Source of the DNA: Maritimibacter sp.
GTDB taxonomy: Bacteria > Pseudomonadota > Alphaproteobacteria > Rhodobacterales > Rhodobacteraceae
Direction of reading: 5' to 3'
Length of the DNA: 64,000 nucleotides
Assembly: GCA_002701395.1 (NCBI GenBank)
Contig: NZVC01000051.1
Span: 48,146 to 112,145 of the forward strand
Part shown: positions 7,718 through 15,210 of the stretch, in pieces
How positions within the stretch are numbered: position 1 is the stretch's first letter
How the letters are laid out: each line of letters begins with the position of its first letter
Program-made: the position numbers and the translations under genes
Notes under the pieces: model-generated
The model's input: the letters and a program-made list of their open reading frames with translations, nothing else
The model's database searches: none
What the model was told of the DNA's origin: nothing

Positions 7718-8154
7718 GCGGGTGTCTTTCCTGTTTCGGTCTCGGTCAGGTAGCGTTCCATCCGGCGGCGGACGGTGTCCGGCCAGCTTTCAGAACGCCC
7801 CTTCTTGATATTCGCGTGGACGAGGGTCGCCTTGCAGGTAAAGCGCGGCGCGTCCTCGCAGCTGCAGTGCACGATCAGCGTCGCTGACGACCGGCCAAGG
7901 CGTTTCACGGTCAGGTCGAAGGTCAGCCACTCTTCCAGCCGCGACGGGTTGTGGAACCGGACCGAGATGTCGCCCATTGGCGTGCCGTTGCCTTCCAGCA
8001 AGCCCATCGAGGCCCAGCTATAGCCCAGCCCGTCGGCGAAGAAGCGTTCGACCACGGCCGAGATCATCTCGAAATAGCGCGGATAGAATACGATCCCGGC
8101 GGGGTCGCAGTGGTTGAATTCCACCTGACGGCGGATCGTGAACGTGTCGCTCAT
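7714..8154 (-). CDS. 4-hydroxybenzoyl-CoA thioesterase-type hotdog protein
   Basis: This 146-aa protein carries the FNHCDPAGIVFYPRYFEM motif with the catalytic aspartate of the 4HBT family near residue 17, followed by a helix and a five-stranded hotdog sheet. Members hydrolyse aromatic acyl-CoAs. The ATG at 8154 overlaps the stop of the upstream SDR by 4 bp, so the longer reading frame to 8220 is not used. In this operon a substrate derived from anthraniloyl-CoA is likely, but it could equally be a housekeeping safety valve. Confidence 0.85.
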   Translation of the reverse strand: MSDTFTIRRQVEFNHCDPAGIVFYPRYFEMISAVVERFFADGLGYSWASMGLLEGNGTPMGDISVRFHNPSRLEEWLTFDLTVKRLGRSSATLIVHCSCEDAPRFTCKATLVHANIKKGRSESWPDTVRRRMERYLTETETGKTPA

Positions 8155-8894
8155 GTCTCGCCCCCCGAGACAGAGATCGCCTGCCCCGTCACCATGTCCG
8201 ACCCCTCGCCGCACAGCCACAGGACGGCGCGGGCGACGTCTTCGGGCGGGACAAGGCGGTGCATCGGGTTGGTGGCCTCAAGCGAGGCGCGGGCTTCTTC
8301 CGGCGAACGCCCGGTCTTTTCGACGATGTTCGCGATCGACCGTTCGGTCATCTCGGTATCAAGAAAGCCCGGGCAGACCGCGTTGACGGTCACGCCTTTC
8401 TTGGCGAATTCCAGCGCGGCGGACTTCACCAGCCCGACGACCCCGTGCTTCGCCGCCGCATAGGGCGCGACATAGGCATAGCCCTTCAGGCCCGCGGTCG
8501 AGGCGATGGCGATCATCCGGCCCCACGGCTTACCCTTCATGGCCTTCGCGCCCTCGCGGAAGGTCAGGAAGGTGCCGGTCAGGTTGACGGACATCATGCG
8601 TTCGAACGCGGCGAGCTCCGTCTTCACCAGCGGCGCGCTTTCCGACGCACCGGCGTTGGCGACGACGATGTCCGGCGCGCAGTCCGCGATCGCCGCCGAG
8701 ATCTGTGCCTCGTCGGTGATGTCGCAGACCGTGCCACGGATGTTCGGATGAGTCGAAGCGACGGCCTCTAGCGGTTCGGCGCGGCGGCCGCAGATCACGA
8801 CCTGCGCCCCCGCCTCCGCCAGCATCGTGGCGATGACGGCCCCGACACCGGAACCGCCGCCTGTCACAAAGGCCGTCTTGCCGTCCAGACTCAC
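8151..8894 (-). CDS. short-chain dehydrogenase/reductase (3-hydroxyacyl-CoA dehydrogenase-like)
   Basis: This 247-aa classical SDR has an intact cofactor loop (TGGGSGVG, residues 11-18), VANAG, the catalytic serine in IAIAS and the YAAAK motif. It starts with GTG overlapping the stop of the monooxygenase/reductase gene (GTGA at 8891-8894). In the aerobic 2-aminobenzoate pathway, the oxocyclohexene carboxyl-CoA product is processed by beta-oxidation-like steps that need a hydroxyacyl-CoA dehydrogenase, and this SDR is the natural candidate. The sequence alone does not fix substrate or the NAD/NADP preference. Confidence 0.88.
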   Translation of the reverse strand: MSLDGKTAFVTGGGSGVGAVIATMLAEAGAQVVICGRRAEPLEAVASTHPNIRGTVCDITDEAQISAAIADCAPDIVVANAGASESAPLVKTELAAFERMMSVNLTGTFLTFREGAKAMKGKPWGRMIAIASTAGLKGYAYVAPYAAAKHGVVGLVKSAALEFAKKGVTVNAVCPGFLDTEMTERSIANIVEKTGRSPEEARASLEATNPMHRLVPPEDVARAVLWLCGEGSDMVTGQAISVSGGET

Positions 8895-11176
8895 TGGGCC
8901 ATGGCCTTCGCCCGTTCGGCCAGCGTGTTCGCCTGACGGCGGCCGCCTTCATAGGGCGCGGGCCATTCCTGATCCGTGTCGCCGAGTTCCACCGCGGCGT
9001 GCAGGGTCCAGTATGGGTCTGCAAGGTGCGGACGCGCCAGCAGCACAAGGTCGGCGCGGCCGGCCATCAGGATCGAATTGACGTGGTCCGGTTCATAGAT
9101 GTTGCCGGCGACAAGCGTCGGCAGACCGATTTCCTGCCGCACCTGATCCGCAAACGGAACCTGGAACATGCGGCCATAGATCGGCTGTTCCTTCTTGTCG
9201 GTCTGGCCCGACGACACGTTGATCGCGTCGGCGCCGGCCTCTTTGAACATGGCCGAGACCTTGACCGCCTCGTCCGGGGTCACGCCCTCGTCGCCCATCC
9301 AGTCGTGGGCCGAGATCCGCACGGTCATCGGCTTGTCCTTGGGCCATGCGGCGCGCATCGCCTCGAACACTTCCAGGGGATAGCGCATCCGGTTCTCAAG
9401 GCTGCCGCCGTATTCGTCGTCGCGCGTGTTGGTCACGGGCGAGATAAAGGACGCCAGCAGATAGCCGTGGGCGGCGTGCATTTCGATCATGTCGAAGCCT
9501 GCCGCGTCTGCGGCCTTCACCGCGTCGACGAACTGGGCCGTTACCATGTCCATGTCATCGCGGTCCATCGCCTTGGGCACCACGTTGCCGTCCATCAGCG
9601 GGATCGCAGAGGCCGACAGCAGCGGCCAGTTCTCGCCCTCGGGCAGCGCCTTGTCGATGCCGTCCCACGCCAGACGCGTGGACCCCTTGCGGCCGGAATG
9701 GCCGATCTGGGCGCAGATCTTGGCGGGGGTTTCGGTGTGCACGAAGTCGACCAGACGTTCCCAGACGGGCACCTGCTCCGGGCCGATGCAGGGACAGCCG
9801 GGGGTGATCCGCCCTTCTTTAGAGACACACAGCATTTCGGTGAACACCAGACCGGCGCCGCCCTTGGCGCGTTCGGCGTAGTGCACGAAATGCCAGTCGT
9901 TCGGCATCCCGTCCTTCGCCTTGTACTGCGCCATCGGCGAGACGACGACGCGGTTCACAAGGTCCATCTGGCCCAGCTTGAACGGCGCGAACATCGGGCT
10001 GCGGGTGGAATTGCTGCCAGCCTTCTGCTGGAACCACGCCTCGGCCGAGGCGAGCCATTCCGGATCGCGCAGGCGCAGGTTCTCGTGGCTGATCCGCTGC
10101 GACCGGGTCAGCAGCGCATAGTTGAACTGCATCATGTCCAGCGTAAGATAGCGTTCCACTTCCTCGAACCACTGGGTCGAGTTCCGCGCGGCAGAGGTCA
10201 CGCGCAGCACCTGCAGCTTGCGTTCGTCCTGATAGTCCTGCAGCGCCTGCGGCAGCGGCTTGTCCGACGACAGTTCGTCCGCCAGCGCGATGGCGCTTTC
10301 CATGCCCAGCTTGGACCCGGACCCGATCGAATAGTGCGCGGTGGCCGACGCGTCGCCCAGCAGCACGACGTTGTCGAAGAACCAGTTCTCACACGTCACG
10401 CGCGGGAACTGGATCCACGCCGATCCCCGGATGTGGCTGGAGTTGGTCATCAGCTCGTGGCCGCCAAGATGCGCCGCGAAGATCTTCTCGCACAGCTTGC
10501 GCGAGGCGTCCTGGTCCAGCGTGTCGAAGCCGAAGGCCTTGTAGGTCTCGGGGCCGCATTCGACGATGAACGTCGCGGTGTCGTCGTCGAACTGGTAGGC
10601 GTGCGCCCAGATCCAGCCGTGTTCCGTCTTCTCGAAGATGAACGTGAACGCGTCGTCGAATTTCTGATGCGTGCCAAGCCACACGAAGTGGTTCTGCCGC
10701 ATGTCGATCTCGGGCTGGAACTTGTCCTCGAACTGGCTGCGCGTGCGCGAGTTCAGGCCGTCGGCCGCGACCAGAAGGTCGTTCGACGCTTTCAGGTCTT
10801 CGATGCGCTCGGGCGTGATTTCAGTCTCGAACTCAAGCGAAACGCCAAGCTGGCGCGCGCGTTCCTGCAGTAGCAGAAGCATTTGCTTGCGGCCGATCCC
10901 GCAAAAGCCGTGGCCGCCCGACGTCATCGACTCGTCGCCGCGAACGACCTTCACGTCGTCCCAGTAGGCGAACTTGTCGCGGATCATCTTTTCCGACACC
11001 GGGTCGTTCTTGTCGAAGTTCGACATGGTCTCGTCCGACAGCACGACGCCCCAGCCGAACGTGTCGTCGGCGCGGTTGCGTTCGTAGACGGTGATGTCGT
11101 GCGCGCTGTCGCGCAGCTTCATCGAAATGGCGAAGTACAGACCGGCGGGGCCGCCGCCAAGCACAGCGATTTTCAT
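8891..11176 (-). CDS. 2-aminobenzoyl-CoA (anthraniloyl-CoA) monooxygenase/reductase, fused
   Basis: This 761-aa fusion has an N-terminal FAD-dependent aromatic hydroxylase domain (residues 1 to about 380; Rossmann loop GGGPAGLYFAI, later LLGDASATAHYSIGSG for FAD binding) and a C-terminal old-yellow-enzyme FMN barrel (from about residue 395; SPMAQYKAKDG, HSGRKG, EMHAAHGYLLASFISP, TRDDEYGGSLENR). The same architecture is known for the Azoarcus evansii enzyme that hydroxylates and then reduces 2-aminobenzoyl-CoA, dearomatising the ring aerobically, and for the salicylyl-CoA 5-hydroxylase relatives. It heads a five-gene overlapping operon. The divergent spacer upstream carries two operator-like elements. 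Assignment to the architecture is firm; anthraniloyl-CoA over salicylyl-CoA is inferred from the isatin-hydrolase-like and Rid neighbours. Confidence 0.92.
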   Translation of the reverse strand: MKIAVLGGGPAGLYFAISMKLRDSAHDITVYERNRADDTFGWGVVLSDETMSNFDKNDPVSEKMIRDKFAYWDDVKVVRGDESMTSGGHGFCGIGRKQMLLLLQERARQLGVSLEFETEITPERIEDLKASNDLLVAADGLNSRTRSQFEDKFQPEIDMRQNHFVWLGTHQKFDDAFTFIFEKTEHGWIWAHAYQFDDDTATFIVECGPETYKAFGFDTLDQDASRKLCEKIFAAHLGGHELMTNSSHIRGSAWIQFPRVTCENWFFDNVVLLGDASATAHYSIGSGSKLGMESAIALADELSSDKPLPQALQDYQDERKLQVLRVTSAARNSTQWFEEVERYLTLDMMQFNYALLTRSQRISHENLRLRDPEWLASAEAWFQQKAGSNSTRSPMFAPFKLGQMDLVNRVVVSPMAQYKAKDGMPNDWHFVHYAERAKGGAGLVFTEMLCVSKEGRITPGCPCIGPEQVPVWERLVDFVHTETPAKICAQIGHSGRKGSTRLAWDGIDKALPEGENWPLLSASAIPLMDGNVVPKAMDRDDMDMVTAQFVDAVKAADAAGFDMIEMHAAHGYLLASFISPVTNTRDDEYGGSLENRMRYPLEVFEAMRAAWPKDKPMTVRISAHDWMGDEGVTPDEAVKVSAMFKEAGADAINVSSGQTDKKEQPIYGRMFQVPFADQVRQEIGLPTLVAGNIYEPDHVNSILMAGRADLVLLARPHLADPYWTLHAAVELGDTDQEWPAPYEGGRRQANTLAERAKAMAQ

Positions 11177-11222
11177 GACAGATCGTTCCCTGCTTGATTT
11201 CCTTCAGAATAGTGAGTCGGAA

Positions 11223-11241
11223 ATTTATTTCAAGACTAAAA
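11223..11241. promoter_or_regulatory. operator-like element upstream of the monooxygenase/reductase operon
   Basis: ATTTATTTCAAGACTAAAA lies 47 bp upstream of the monooxygenase/reductase start. Read on the minus strand it is TTTTAGTCTTGAAATAAAT, which matches 4466-4484 at 15 of 19 positions and the 18-bp core of 11366-11384 at 15 of 18 (TTTAGxCxTxAAATAAAT). The 275-bp divergent spacer contains no gene. Confidence 0.5.
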
Positions 11242-11365
11242 TAAACCGGCTGTGCGCATTCCCTCGCGCGTGAGGGACGGCGCAATTATCTGATTTTCAT
11301 ATAATATCTAGGTGTTTGCGCCATCGGCGTCCTGTCGGCTTGACGGTGACGCCCGGGTTGTTAAG

Positions 11366-11384
11366 GTTTAGACATAAAATAAAT
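11366..11384. promoter_or_regulatory. operator-like element upstream of the plus-strand thioesterase
   Basis: GTTTAGACATAAAATAAAT lies 67 bp before the thioesterase start and resembles 11223-11241 (minus strand) and 4466-4484. Two copies in one divergent spacer suggest that both transcription units are controlled by the same regulator. Confidence 0.5.
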
Positions 11385-11451
11385 GAATGCCCAATTCGGC
11401 GGCACGCTGCAAACTTGCGGGGCTTGTCGGGGGCGCGCGGAAGGACGACCA

Positions 11452-11874
11452 ATGCCCTTTAAGATTCAGAAGCCGATGCGCTTCGGCGACTGTGACCTGA
11501 CCGGGATCGCCTATCACCCGGCGTACCTGTCGATGCTGGTGGATGTGAACGAGGCGATGTTCGCGTCGTTCGGCGTGACGTGGAAGGAACTGATGTTCGA
11601 ACGTCACCTTGGCCTGCCGAGCGTGAAGATGAATATCGAGTTCAAGCGGCCCGCCGTCTACGGCGACGTGCTGGAATTCAATGTCCATGTCCGCAAGATC
11701 GGCAAGTCGTCGCTGGATCTGTACACCGTGGTGACCGTGGATGGCGAAGTGATCTGGACGATCGAGCAGCTGATCGTGATGACCTCGACCAAGGACCACA
11801 AATCGCACCCGTGGCCGGACGATTGCCGCGCGGGGCTGGAAAAGTACCTGCACCCGGAATTGTTGCAGGCGTAA
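11452..11874 (+). CDS. 4HBT-type acyl-CoA thioesterase
   Basis: This 140-aa hotdog protein carries MRFGDCDLTGIAYHPAYL near its N-terminus, the 4HBT-family active-site segment with the catalytic aspartate. AAGGACG precedes the ATG at 11452, so the in-frame upstream start at 11383 is not preferred. It is divergent from the aminobenzoyl-CoA monooxygenase operon and shares its operator-rich spacer, so it is likely co-regulated. It probably hydrolyses an aromatic or alicyclic CoA ester of the pathway. It is the third thioesterase of the island and is only distantly related to the one at 7714-8154. Confidence 0.85.
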   Translation: MPFKIQKPMRFGDCDLTGIAYHPAYLSMLVDVNEAMFASFGVTWKELMFERHLGLPSVKMNIEFKRPAVYGDVLEFNVHVRKIGKSSLDLYTVVTVDGEVIWTIEQLIVMTSTKDHKSHPWPDDCRAGLEKYLHPELLQA

Positions 11875-11886
11875 GGCGTTCGGTAA

Positions 11887-11946
11887 GATGGGGTGAAACC
11901 CCATCCTACATAGGCAAGCGTAGGATGGGGTTTCACCCCATCCTAC
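11887..11946. repeat. pair of palindromic REP-like units
   Basis: Two copies of the unit also found at 6231-6327 lie between convergent genes. The second (11920-11946) is a perfect 27-bp palindrome, GTAGGATGGGG-TTTCA-CCCCATCCTAC. The first (11887-11909) is in the opposite orientation. As hairpins, these could terminate transcription from both sides. Confidence 0.78.
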
Positions 11947-11956
11947 ACCACCCGGA

Positions 11957-12766
11957 TCACAAGATCCCGGTTTCCGTCGCCACCCGGCGATACGCGGCGC
12001 CGCCGGTAAAGCCGCCGTCGATCACGAAATCCTCGCCCGTGATGAAGGCCGAGCCTTCGCCCGCAAGGAATAGCACCAACTGCGCCACTTCTTCCGCCTC
12101 GCCCGGGCGCTGCATCGGCGTCATGCCGATCATCGGCCCAAGGTGCGGCGAGTTGCGGTTCAGGTCGGTGACGATCAGGCCGGGGCAGATCGCGTTCACC
12201 CGGACCCCTGCGTTGGCGAATTCCATCGCGGCCGAGCGGGTCAGCCCGCGCAGCGCCCATTTCGACGAGGTGTAGGCCGGGTCGTAATGCCCCGAGAAGC
12301 CGCTGTTCGACGAGATGTTCACGATCGAGCCGCCGCCGGTTTCCGCCATCAGCGGTGCGCACAGCTTGACGCCGATGAAAGCGCCGGTCGCGTTCACGTC
12401 CAGCACCTTGCGCCATTCCTCGACCGACATGTCGGCGATGATCTTGCGATTGATGATGCCGGCGTTGTTCACCAGCACGTCCAGACGCCCGGTCCAGCCC
12501 TTCACCGCGTCCAGCGCGGCGGTCCATTCCGTCTCGGACGTGACGTCCAGCTTCAGGAACCGCACGTCGCGCCCCTCGCCGGTCAGGCGGGCGGCCAGCG
12601 CCTCGCCTTCTTCGACCAGCACGTCGCAGATCAGCACCGATGCGCCAGCGCCGGCCAAAAGCTCGGCCTCGACCGCCCCCTGCCCGCGCGCGGCGCCGGT
12701 GACGATGGCGGTTTTCCCCGACAGATCGGTCAGCGCGCCTTTCAGCTTGTCGACGTCCATGCTCAT
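11957..12766 (-). CDS. short-chain dehydrogenase/reductase
   Basis: This 269-aa classical SDR has TGAARGQG in the cofactor loop, NNAG, the serine of NISSN and YTSSK as the catalytic tetrad segment, and a C-terminal GEDFVIDGGFTGG. It begins at ATG 12766, overlapping the stop of the fumarylacetoacetate-hydrolase-family gene by 4 bp; the longer upstream frame is spurious. It is the last gene of a cupin-FAH-SDR operon. Its expected job is NAD(P)-dependent oxidoreduction of a hydroxy/oxo intermediate, for example dioxindole to isatin or a ring alcohol, but the sequence does not decide this. Confidence 0.87.
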   Translation of the reverse strand: MSMDVDKLKGALTDLSGKTAIVTGAARGQGAVEAELLAGAGASVLICDVLVEEGEALAARLTGEGRDVRFLKLDVTSETEWTAALDAVKGWTGRLDVLVNNAGIINRKIIADMSVEEWRKVLDVNATGAFIGVKLCAPLMAETGGGSIVNISSNSGFSGHYDPAYTSSKWALRGLTRSAAMEFANAGVRVNAICPGLIVTDLNRNSPHLGPMIGMTPMQRPGEAEEVAQLVLFLAGEGSAFITGEDFVIDGGFTGGAAYRRVATETGIL

Positions 12767-13605
12767 GCCTGCACCATCCGCTGTTTCTGTTCGCCAAGAC
12801 CGGCGGCGCCCAGCGTAACGATCTGGCCTTCCTTCAGGAAGGTCGGCGGCTTCATCCCCAGCCCGACGCCCGGAGGCGTGCCGGTCGCGATGATGTCGCC
12901 GGGTTCCAGCGTCATGAACTGGCTGATGTAATGCACAAGGTGCGCGACGCCGAAGATCATCGTCTTGGTGTTGCCGGTCTGGCGGCGTTCGCCGTCCACG
13001 TCCAGCCACAGGTCGATGTCCTGCACGTCGGCGATCTCGTCCTTCGTCACCATCCAAGGGCCGACGGGGCCGAAGGTGTCATGGCTTTTGCCTTTCACCC
13101 ACTGGCCGCCGCGTTCGGACTGGAACCGGCGCTCGGACACGTCGTTCACCAGCGCGTAGCCCGCGACATGGTCCAAAGCGTCCGCTTCAGAGACGTATTT
13201 CGCGCGTGTGCCGATCACGATGCCCAGCTCGATCTCCCAGTCGGTGCGGTCCGATCCGCGCGGGATCTCGACGTCGTCGTAGGGGCCGCACAGGGCGGTG
13301 GTCGCCTTGGAAAACAGCACCGGCTCGGCGGGCGGTTCCTTGCCCGTCTCGCGGGCGTGGTCGGCATAGTTCAGGCCGACGCACAGGAACTTGCCGGGCC
13401 GCGCGATGGCGGACCCGATGCGCGGGCTGCCATCCACGACCGGAAGCGTCGCGGGGTCCAGCGCGGCAAGGCGCGTCAGGCTGTCGGGCGACAGCGCGGC
13501 GCCGTCGATGTCGGACACGATGCCCGACAGGTCACGGATGGTGCCGTCGGCGTCCAGCAGGCCCGGACGCTCGGCGCCGGGGGCGCCGTAACGAAGAAGC
13601 TTCAT
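12763..13605 (-). CDS. fumarylacetoacetate hydrolase (FAH) family protein
   Basis: This 280-aa protein has a short N-terminal domain and the FAH catalytic fold, with LCVGLNYADHARE, the metal-binding glutamates in DWEIELGIVIG and the aspartate in YALVNDVSERR, and ATGTPPGVG near the C-terminus. Family members cleave C-C bonds of 1,3-dioxo acids, decarboxylate oxo acids or isomerise. It lies 18 bp after the cupin gene and overlaps the SDR, forming a small operon beside the isatin-hydrolase-like operon. It may hydrolyse or decarboxylate a ring-opened product, an inference from context. Confidence 0.88.
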   Translation of the reverse strand: MKLLRYGAPGAERPGLLDADGTIRDLSGIVSDIDGAALSPDSLTRLAALDPATLPVVDGSPRIGSAIARPGKFLCVGLNYADHARETGKEPPAEPVLFSKATTALCGPYDDVEIPRGSDRTDWEIELGIVIGTRAKYVSEADALDHVAGYALVNDVSERRFQSERGGQWVKGKSHDTFGPVGPWMVTKDEIADVQDIDLWLDVDGERRQTGNTKTMIFGVAHLVHYISQFMTLEPGDIIATGTPPGVGLGMKPPTFLKEGQIVTLGAAGLGEQKQRMVQA

Positions 13606-13623
13606 GTATGGGTCCTTTCCGGA

Positions 13624-14049
13624 TCAGGCGCGGCGGTAGCCTTCAAGCGCCTCGTCCGGCACGTCCTCGAGGTTGGTCACAAGGTTGTCCGGGGTGCGGC
13701 AGGTCAGCCAGACCAGTTCCTCGGTCGTGCTCATGTTCACTTCGACATGCGGCATGAACGGCGGCACGAAGACGAAATCGCCGTCATGCAGGTCGACGTA
13801 TTCCTTATAGTCCTCGCCGAAGTAGATCCGGCCGTGACCCTTCAGAACGTAGCCGCCGGTTTCGGCGTGCTCGTGGTGGTGCGGCGGCGAACGGTGGCCC
13901 GGCTCGTTCGACACGCGGCCGAACCAGATCTTGGTGGCGGGCGTGTGCTGCGGGCTGACGCCCGATTTGCGAACGCATTCGCCGGATTGCAGCGTGGTCT
14001 CGTCCAGTTCGCTTGCGCGCGTGACGACGGGAACGACTTTGTCGGTCAT
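13624..14049 (-). CDS. cupin-domain protein
   Basis: This 141-aa single-domain cupin contains the first metal motif GHRSPPHHHEHAETGGYVLKG, with three consecutive histidines, HEH and the glutamate, and the second motif LHDGDFVFVPPFMPHVEV. A strong Shine-Dalgarno (GGGAGG) is 8 nt before ATG 14049; the frame continuing to 14109 is not used. It could be a small metalloenzyme (dioxygenase, isomerase or decarboxylase) or a ligand-binding protein. It is the first gene of the cupin-FAH-SDR operon and is divergent from the cyclase operon, with several operator-like sites between them. Confidence 0.85.
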   Translation of the reverse strand: MTDKVVPVVTRASELDETTLQSGECVRKSGVSPQHTPATKIWFGRVSNEPGHRSPPHHHEHAETGGYVLKGHGRIYFGEDYKEYVDLHDGDFVFVPPFMPHVEVNMSTTEELVWLTCRTPDNLVTNLEDVPDEALEGYRRA

Positions 14050-14110
14050 GTGGATGCCTCCCTTTGACACCTGTGCGGCAGCACCGCCGCGGTTGGATAA
14101 CTGTTGCACC

Positions 14111-14130
14111 GATTATTTTAACCTTCAAGC
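14111..14130. promoter_or_regulatory. operator-like element upstream of the cupin operon
   Basis: GATTATTTTAACCTTCAAGC lies 61 bp upstream of the cupin start and shares GATTATTTT with the marR upstream region (6837-6845). Its reverse complement (GCTTGAAGGTTAAAATAATC) also resembles 14321-14337 (TTGAAGAAAAATAATAC) on the cyclase side of the same 345-bp gap. No gene is seen in 14050-14394. Confidence 0.4.
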
Positions 14131-14209
14131 GTTTTCTGTCCAAGCCCGCCCTCGGCCCGATTCCGACGCAGCGCAGAAAACTTTCTGCAACTGCATCATT
14201 TAGCGGCAT

Positions 14210-14226
14210 ACTAAACCGGATTTAGT
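14210..14226. promoter_or_regulatory. perfect palindrome in the cupin/cyclase divergent spacer
   Basis: ACTAAACCGGATTTAGT is a perfect inverted repeat of ACTAAA/TTTAGT around a 5-bp centre, in the middle of the 345-bp divergent gap. The TTTAG half is shared with the candidate operators at 4466, 11223 and 11366, so this looks like the fully symmetric version of the same site. The 17-bp size suits a MarR dimer. Confidence 0.55.
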
Positions 14227-14394
14227 GCATTTGCGGCGCTTATTTTTTGATCACACCGGAAACGCGGCCGGAAGCCAACGGCAAAAATGAACGAAAAACG
14301 ACAGGCCAGAAACTTTGCCCTTGAAGAAAAATAATACATGCTTTTGCATATACCACGGAATGACACCTCCGGAAAGATCACAGGGAGCCAACAC

Positions 14395-15186
14395 ATGACC
14401 ACCCAGGACACACTCGCCACCGTCGCGACCGGCCTGCTTGACGGGTCGATCAAGGTGATCGACTGCACCGCGCCGCTCGGCCCCGACACGCCGCTGCTGA
14501 AACTGCCCGACGAAATCGCGGACCAGACGCCGCCGATCGAGATCCACAAGATCTCGGAATACGGCGACCGGGGCCCGTGGTGGGCTTGGAACTGGCTGAA
14601 GCTGGGCGAGCACTCGGGCACGCACTATGACGCGCCGCACCACTGGATCACCGGCAAGGACTTTCCGGACGGTTCGGTCGACACCATCGACCCGCAGAAC
14701 TTCGTCGCCCCGGCCAACGTTCTCGACTTCTCGAAAGAGGCCGCCGAAGATCCCGGCTTCCTGCTGACCGTCGAGCACATCAAGGCATGGGAAGCCGAGC
14801 ACGGCGAAATCAAGGAAGGCGAATGGGTCCTGTTCCGCACCGACTGGGACAAGTTCAACGATGACGAGGACGCGTTCCTGAACGACAAGGGCGAAGGCCC
14901 CGTCACCCCCGGCCCGACCGCCGAGGCGATCATCTACCTGATGGAAGAGAAGAAGGCCCTTGGCTGGGGCTCGCAGTGCATCGGCACCGACGCTGGCGCC
15001 GCTGGCGGATTCGAAATTCCGTTCCCGGCCCACAACCTGCTGCACAAGCACAACAAGTACGGTCTTGCCTCGCTGACCAACCTGTCGGCGCTGCCCGCGA
15101 AAGGCGCGATCTTCGTCACCGCGCCGCTGAAGATCGTCAAGGGCACCGGCTCGCCGATCCGCGCGCTGGCGCTGGTCGCCGGCTGA
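14395..15186 (+). CDS. cyclase-family metal hydrolase, isatin hydrolase-like
   Basis: This 263-aa protein belongs to the cyclase family (kynurenine formamidase/isatin hydrolase fold). The metal motif HSGTHYDAPHH places ligands at H73, H77 and D79, preceded by PWWAWNWLKLGE, an aromatic wall I associate with isatin hydrolases rather than KynB formamidases (which are usually about 210 aa). Isatin hydrolase opens isatin to isatinate using manganese. GGGAG lies 8 nt before ATG 14395. It leads an operon with an FAD oxidoreductase, marR, iorA, iorB and a second FAD oxidoreductase. Kynurenine formamidase is the main alternative, since a TDO-family gene is nearby, but no kynureninase is present. Confidence 0.82.
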   Translation: MTTQDTLATVATGLLDGSIKVIDCTAPLGPDTPLLKLPDEIADQTPPIEIHKISEYGDRGPWWAWNWLKLGEHSGTHYDAPHHWITGKDFPDGSVDTIDPQNFVAPANVLDFSKEAAEDPGFLLTVEHIKAWEAEHGEIKEGEWVLFRTDWDKFNDDEDAFLNDKGEGPVTPGPTAEAIIYLMEEKKALGWGSQCIGTDAGAAGGFEIPFPAHNLLHKHNKYGLASLTNLSALPAKGAIFVTAPLKIVKGTGSPIRALALVAG

Positions 15187-15210
15187 TCCGGGCATAAGGA
15201 GCGCATCGGA

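Noticed and set aside
14395..15186. Reading the cyclase as kynurenine formamidase in a complete kynurenine pathway
   Set aside because: Not excluded, but no kynureninase is in the window, the TDO-family protein lacks the tryptophan loop, and the gene is in an operon with IorAB rather than with the TDO-family gene.
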